9,506 bases of DNA, from the NCBI GenBank assembly GCA_946405115.1, contig CAMJGB010000064.1, positions 1-9,506 on the forward strand. The letters run 5' to 3'. The notes beneath the pieces are model-generated. The model was not told the origin of the DNA and did not search any database. It worked only from the letters and a program-made list of their open reading frames with translations. Origin of the DNA: an uncultured Clostridia bacterium. Its GTDB lineage: Bacteria > Bacillota > Clostridia > Saccharofermentanales > Saccharofermentanaceae. How positions within the stretch are numbered: position 1 is the first letter of the stretch; each line of letters begins with the position of its first letter. Shown here piece by piece: positions 6,403 through 9,506 of the stretch. The position numbers and the translations under genes were made by a program.

Positions 6403-6404
6403 AT
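6399..6404 (+). promoter_or_regulatory. -10 box placing the start of transcription on the ATG at 6411
   Basis: TAGAAT matches TATAAT at 5 of 6 positions. With usual spacing the transcript would begin at 6411, the A of the start codon, giving a leaderless mRNA. The -35 position (TGTTAC, 6376-6381, 17-bp spacer) is poor, as expected for an activator-dependent promoter, and overlaps the possible LytTR repeat. Confidence 0.4.
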
Positions 6405-6410
6405 ATTTAC

Positions 6411-6857
6411 ATGGATAAGATGAAATATAAGTACATGCGTATACAAGGCAGTGCTTTGGCAGAGAACACCATGTATGCCAAGGGTGTCTTCAGTATGTGC
6501 TGGGAACTTGTAAGGGGCGAGGAGATGGAACAGGAGGACAAGGACCTCTACCTTGCCATCGATGCATGGTTCGCGAAGAACCTGCCGTGGCCTCCCCAGT
6601 GTAAAAGACAGGAGAAAGTAGTCTGTTTCTTCAAGACGGAGAACTCCAAAGAGATGATGAAAATGATGCGCCCTGCCCTCTGGCTTCTCGAGCGCTATAA
6701 CCAGCCCTACTTCCTTGTTTACACCAACACTCCAGGCAAGATCGTCTACGAAGATAAGTACCAGGTGTGCGTAGAGGTACCGGGTACGCTTCAGATAGAC
6801 AAGCTTCAGGAGAACTGGAGTCCCAAAGATGAAGACGAAGGAGAAAATCCCTCATGA
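6411..6857 (+). CDS. Conserved-looking hypothetical protein, 148 residues
   Basis: I do not recognise this protein. It has no signal peptide or membrane helix, so it should be cytosolic. Alternating helical (ENSKEMMKMMRPALWLLERYNQ, 77-98) and strand-like segments (KVVCFFKT 69-76; PYFLVYTNT 99-107; KIVYEDKYQVCVEVP 110-124) suggest a small alpha/beta fold. Aromatic residues are prominent in the middle (DAWFAKNLPWPPQC, 51-64). The tail is acidic (KDEDEGENPS). An in-frame TAG at 6399 makes the ATG at 6411 the earliest start; there is no ribosome site before it or before Met4 or Met9. The stop overlaps the VanX-like gene by four bases, so the two form an operon and may act on the same process, perhaps cell-wall peptide metabolism. 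Confidence 0.7.
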   Translation: MDKMKYKYMRIQGSALAENTMYAKGVFSMCWELVRGEEMEQEDKDLYLAIDAWFAKNLPWPPQCKRQEKVVCFFKTENSKEMMKMMRPALWLLERYNQPYFLVYTNTPGKIVYEDKYQVCVEVPGTLQIDKLQENWSPKDEDEGENPS

Positions 6858-7513
6858 AAGTGGAAAATAACAATGTTACAATGAGCCCTTCAGGCTTTGT
6901 AGTACTTGCAGATCACATCCCCGGCATCATCCAGGAGATCAGATACTATTCAACATATAATTTCATCGGCGACCGCGTCGACGGATACGAGGAACCGGTC
7001 GCTCTTCTTACGACTGAGGCTGCCAGAGCCTTAAACAACGTTGCCAAGGCAGCGATGGTTCAAGGCTACAGGCTCAAGATATACGACACATATAGACCTG
7101 CATGCGCAGTAAAGCACTTTGTGCTGTGGGGCATCGAGGATCAGGATATCCGCATGAAGCCGTATTTCTACCCGGATCTTCAGAAGCAGGAGCTTTTCTC
7201 CAAGGGTTACATTGCATCCAAGTCCAGCCACAGCAGGGGAAGTACGGTCGATCTCACGCTTTTCGATATGAGTACGGGCAAGGAAGTCGACATGGGAAGC
7301 CCGTTCGACTTCTTCGGCGAGGTGTCGCACCCGGATTATAAGGGCATCACTGAAGAGCAGTACGAGAACCGCATGACGCTTCGTAACCTCATGCTTCGTA
7401 ACGGATTCGAGCCGATCGATTGTGAGTGGTGGCATTTTACGCTTGGAAACGAGCCTTATCCCGATACTTACTTCGAGTTCCCTGTATCAGCGCAGTACCT
7501 TAAGAGGAACTGA
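6854..7513 (+). CDS. VanX-family D-Ala-D-Ala dipeptidase (peptidase M15D)
   Basis: A 219-residue zinc dipeptidase. Every key residue of the VanX family can be placed: the substrate Arg in YDTYRP (R81), zinc ligands in SSHSRGSTVDLTL (H126, D133), the catalytic Glu and third zinc ligand in CEWWHF (E191, H194). These correspond to VanX R71, H116, D123, E181 and H184. There is no signal peptide, so it should act in the cytosol on D-Ala-D-Ala or related dipeptides. No vanHA or vanRS genes lie nearby, so a role in peptidoglycan recycling or D-amino-acid use, as for DdpX-like enzymes, is more likely than glycopeptide resistance. The ATG overlaps the upstream stop (ATGA), with AAGGAGA nine bases before it. 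The TGA abuts the convergent stop at 7514. Confidence 0.9.
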   Translation: MKVENNNVTMSPSGFVVLADHIPGIIQEIRYYSTYNFIGDRVDGYEEPVALLTTEAARALNNVAKAAMVQGYRLKIYDTYRPACAVKHFVLWGIEDQDIRMKPYFYPDLQKQELFSKGYIASKSSHSRGSTVDLTLFDMSTGKEVDMGSPFDFFGEVSHPDYKGITEEQYENRMTLRNLMLRNGFEPIDCEWWHFTLGNEPYPDTYFEFPVSAQYLKRN

Positions 7514-8917
7514 TCAGGACCTTTCCATAAGCTTCTCGACGATGTAGTGCAGAATCGTCCTTCTGCCGCCCACGGTATACTTGGGGCGCAGTGCTCCGTA
7601 TTCCTCATTCTCTTCAAGCTTAACCGACATGTGGCTGAACGAATCGCGTTTGGTCATGTCAATCTTACCCTTGTAATTCAGGTATTCTTCGACGTCGGGA
7701 GCCTTATCGAGCGTGATGGAGTCGTCCTTGATGCGTTCAAGATACCTCACTATCACCAAAGGAATGAAGATGCAAAGTCCGCCTGCACCTAAGATCGCCA
7801 TCATGATCGAGAATGCTGTCAGGAAATACTCGCTGCCGTTTACGAGCGTAAACGATGAAGCAAGAGCCGAGATCAACGTCATGAAGATTATATAGATCGG
7901 GATCAATATGGAGGAATCCAGGAAAGTCTTAAGGAACACGTTGCCCTTGGTTACGGGCAGACTACCCGCGGCCTCACCGGTCTGACCGTTTACCGCGATG
8001 CTGTACTTCTGATCCTTGTACTTAACGTTAAGAAACCACACCGGCATCATGGCATAAAGCTGACTGAAGTTGTCGGCGTAGGAACCCTTGGAACTTATGG
8101 AAGTATTCTCGTATTCACTTGCCGTGAACTGCTTGCCGAGATTAACCGCATATGTATTAAGCCTTATGCCTATGAGGTCAACCATATCAAGTGCGGACTT
8201 ATCGTATCTTTGGGCGTAATGACCCGGAAGATAGAGGTCGTTATAAGGAACGAGCTCATCGTAATTAAAAGGCTCGATCGCTTCCATGAGAAGGTCGCTT
8301 ATCTTCTTGCATCCGTCGAAAGGAACGCGCTTAACCTGGAAGTTTATCGTTCTGTCTATGAAGAAATTTGCTACCGTTCCTTCCTTGTCATCTATCTGGC
8401 CGTTACCCGTAATTATGGTGCTGCAGTCAGCGTCGATGAGCCAGAACGGAACATAGAAGCCCGTGATCTTCTCGAGCACGGAATCATCCCTGAACGCCTT
8501 GGGTACGCCCTTATGAGTCTTAAGCCATTCCCTGTAGTTATTGATCGCTTCTTCTTTGCTCACCTTAAACGGAATGATGAGGTCCGGGCGGAACTGTCTG
8601 CTTAATCTTCGTTTGATGAGCGTCGGTGAGCCGCAGAATGCGCAGAATGTTGCCGCCGTATTGTAGTCGGTAACAAGCGTCGCGCCGCATGAATCGCAGA
8701 CGAACTCCTGCTTGTTGCTCTCCTCTTCCCCAGCGTCTTCTACGTCTCTGTTTCCGATGTTACCTGTGGGCTCCAAAGTCTCGGGCAGATAAATGCCACC
8801 GCAGAAATTGCAGACAAGACGGCCGATCTTCTCGTTAAAGAAAATATTGGAAGCACAATTAGGACACTTGGCCGAAGCCGTCGCGCCTACATCAACAGGA
8901 TCGTCATTCCAGTCCAC
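7514..8917 (-). CDS. Double zinc-ribbon (TFIIB-type) membrane protein
   Basis: A 467-residue protein with two N-terminal zinc ribbons: C18-x2-C21...C36-x2-C39 and C74-x2-C77...C92-x2-C95, joined by an acidic linker (EDAGEEESNKQE). A soluble region follows (about 105-325) with the recurring segment PDLIIPFKVSKEEAINNYREWL (111-132) and ITGFYVPFWLIDAD (151-164). Two membrane helices are at about 335-357 and 366-390, with a cytosolic C-terminal tail. This architecture matches the widespread Firmicute 'TFIIB-type zinc ribbon-containing' proteins, sometimes mislabelled as PriA helicase; Bacillus subtilis YdjG may be a relative. No helicase motif is present. Function is unknown. Translation starts at a GTG (8915-8917) with AAGGAG nine bases upstream, inside the end of the phosphoribosyltransferase gene, whose stop is 6 nt away. 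Confidence 0.85.
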   Translation of the reverse strand: MDWNDDPVDVGATASAKCPNCASNIFFNEKIGRLVCNFCGGIYLPETLEPTGNIGNRDVEDAGEEESNKQEFVCDSCGATLVTDYNTAATFCAFCGSPTLIKRRLSRQFRPDLIIPFKVSKEEAINNYREWLKTHKGVPKAFRDDSVLEKITGFYVPFWLIDADCSTIITGNGQIDDKEGTVANFFIDRTINFQVKRVPFDGCKKISDLLMEAIEPFNYDELVPYNDLYLPGHYAQRYDKSALDMVDLIGIRLNTYAVNLGKQFTASEYENTSISSKGSYADNFSQLYAMMPVWFLNVKYKDQKYSIAVNGQTGEAAGSLPVTKGNVFLKTFLDSSILIPIYIIFMTLISALASSFTLVNGSEYFLTAFSIMMAILGAGGLCIFIPLVIVRYLERIKDDSITLDKAPDVEEYLNYKGKIDMTKRDSFSHMSVKLEENEEYGALRPKYTVGGRRTILHYIVEKLMERS

Positions 8918-8923
8918 GGGTCC

Positions 8924-9472
8924 TTACTCCTTCTTCGCAAGTTCCGCGATATACGGAAGGTTTCTTCCGACTTCCTTCGAATCCAAGCCGTAGCCAAGAA
9001 GCCAGGAATCAGAAATCTCGAATCCATAGTACTTAACGGGGATTGTCATGAGAAGTCTGTTCGGGTTAAGAAGCATCGTTGCAAGCGTAATGTCCGCGGG
9101 CTTCTTCGACTCCAGATTCTGAATGAGGTAAGCCGTCGTAAGGCCCGTTCTGATTACGTCCTCAACTACGAGAACGTGCTTGCCGGAGATATCGATGTCG
9201 ATGTCCTTCGTGATCTTAACGACACCTGTCTTAGATGTGGTATCAGGGATATTGCCGAATCCGATCATGTCGATCTTAATTGGAAGATCGATAGCTCTTG
9301 TAAGGTCTGAGAAGAAATAAAGCGAGCCCTTGATAACGCCGATCACGATGAGCTCTTCACCTCTGAAATCCTCCGTGATCTTAGCTCCCAATTCCTTAAT
9401 GCGGTCTGCTATTACCTGCTCGTCGTAAACGATCTTATTAATCTCGATCGAATCATCAAGGATCAAACTCAT
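8924..9472 (-). CDS. hpt: Hpt-family phosphoribosyltransferase with altered active site
   Basis: A 182-residue protein of the hypoxanthine-guanine phosphoribosyltransferase family (purine base plus PRPP to nucleotide plus pyrophosphate). Conserved parts are GVIKGSLYFFSDL (45-57, pyrophosphate loop), TGVVKITKDID (82-92), VLVVEDVIRTGLT (100-112, PRPP loop) and YGFEISDSWLLGYGLDSKEVGRNLPYI (149-175), including the late Asp (D164) and an aromatic Trp for purine stacking. Key residues are changed: the catalytic Asp of E-D-I-I-D-T/S-G is Arg108, the loop-II Ser-Tyr pair is absent (69-77 read MIGFGNIPD), and the purine-contacting Lys of L-L-D-K-P is Asn136. It may be a subfamily with a different base or role. 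GGAGG lies seven bases before the ATG. The zinc-ribbon gene follows after 6 nt. Confidence 0.82.
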   Translation of the reverse strand: MSLILDDSIEINKIVYDEQVIADRIKELGAKITEDFRGEELIVIGVIKGSLYFFSDLTRAIDLPIKIDMIGFGNIPDTTSKTGVVKITKDIDIDISGKHVLVVEDVIRTGLTTAYLIQNLESKKPADITLATMLLNPNRLLMTIPVKYYGFEISDSWLLGYGLDSKEVGRNLPYIAELAKKE

Positions 9473-9475
9473 ACG

Positions 9476-9506
9476 TTATCCTCCGAAGCTCTTCAGGCGC
9501 TCAACA
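9476..9506 (-). CDS. 3' end of an upstream gene (partial)
   Basis: On the minus strand only one frame stays open from the window edge; it ends ...V-E-R-L-K-S-F-G-G then TAA (9476-9478), three bases before the hpt ATG. The hpt ribosome site GGAGG lies inside these last codons, the pattern of a tight operon. In many Firmicutes hpt follows tilS (tRNA-Ile lysidine synthetase), but ten residues are too few to identify this gene. Confidence 0.45.
   Translation of the reverse strand, partial: VERLKSFGG

Noticed and set aside
7031..7435. Minus-strand open frame opposite the VanX-like gene
   Set aside because: The + strand encodes every catalytic motif of VanX; the opposite frame is a shadow.
6854..7513. 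Vancomycin-resistance gene vanX
   Set aside because: The enzyme family fits, but there are no vanH, vanA or vanRS neighbours, so a resistance role is not supported.
8210..8605. Plus-strand open frame of 131 codons inside the zinc-ribbon gene
   Set aside because: Antisense to a gene with clear zinc ribbons and membrane helices; no ribosome site or domain.

Overview
The window looks like chromosomal DNA from a Clostridia-type Firmicute, probably an anaerobe of the Lachnospiraceae/Oscillospiraceae kind. This is an inference from gene content and gene style: a feoA-feoA-feoB cluster ending in a tiny Cys-rich membrane protein, strong GGAGG ribosome sites, a LytTR/DUF3021 regulator pair and a TFIIB-type zinc-ribbon membrane protein. 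I see no mobile element, CRISPR array, rRNA or tRNA gene. Coding density is very high, and no stretch over 300 bases lacks a gene.

Region 1 (1-3222, + strand) is a ferrous iron uptake operon. A near-consensus sigma-A promoter (TTGACA, 17 bp, TATAAC) is followed by feoA1, feoA2, feoB and a 58-residue FeoB-associated Cys-rich membrane protein. Three copies of the dyad AGTTAGT-N4-ACTAACT lie over the promoter and leader; the first is fused to the -10 box. They resemble sites for a DtxR/IdeR/MntR-like metal repressor.

Region 2 (3219-6368, - strand) is a tightly packed four-gene operon in the order LytTR regulator, DUF3021 membrane protein, large Cys-containing lipoprotein with a GLUG/beta-helix-like domain, and seven-helix membrane protein of unknown function. 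It looks like a membrane-controlled regulator with its cell-surface output. This is the best candidate here for an undescribed system.

Region 3 (6411-7513, + strand) holds an unrecognised 148-residue protein overlapping a VanX-family D-Ala-D-Ala dipeptidase with all zinc and catalytic residues. It is divergent from region 2 across only 42 bp. Neither divergent gene has a Shine-Dalgarno sequence.

Region 4 (7514-9506, - strand) holds the last codons of an unknown gene, an Hpt-family phosphoribosyltransferase that lacks several residues normally needed for hypoxanthine/guanine salvage, and a GTG-started protein with two zinc ribbons and two membrane helices. Both convergent junctions (3219-3222 and 7513/7514) have no intergenic DNA, so the operons on each side share their 3' ends.
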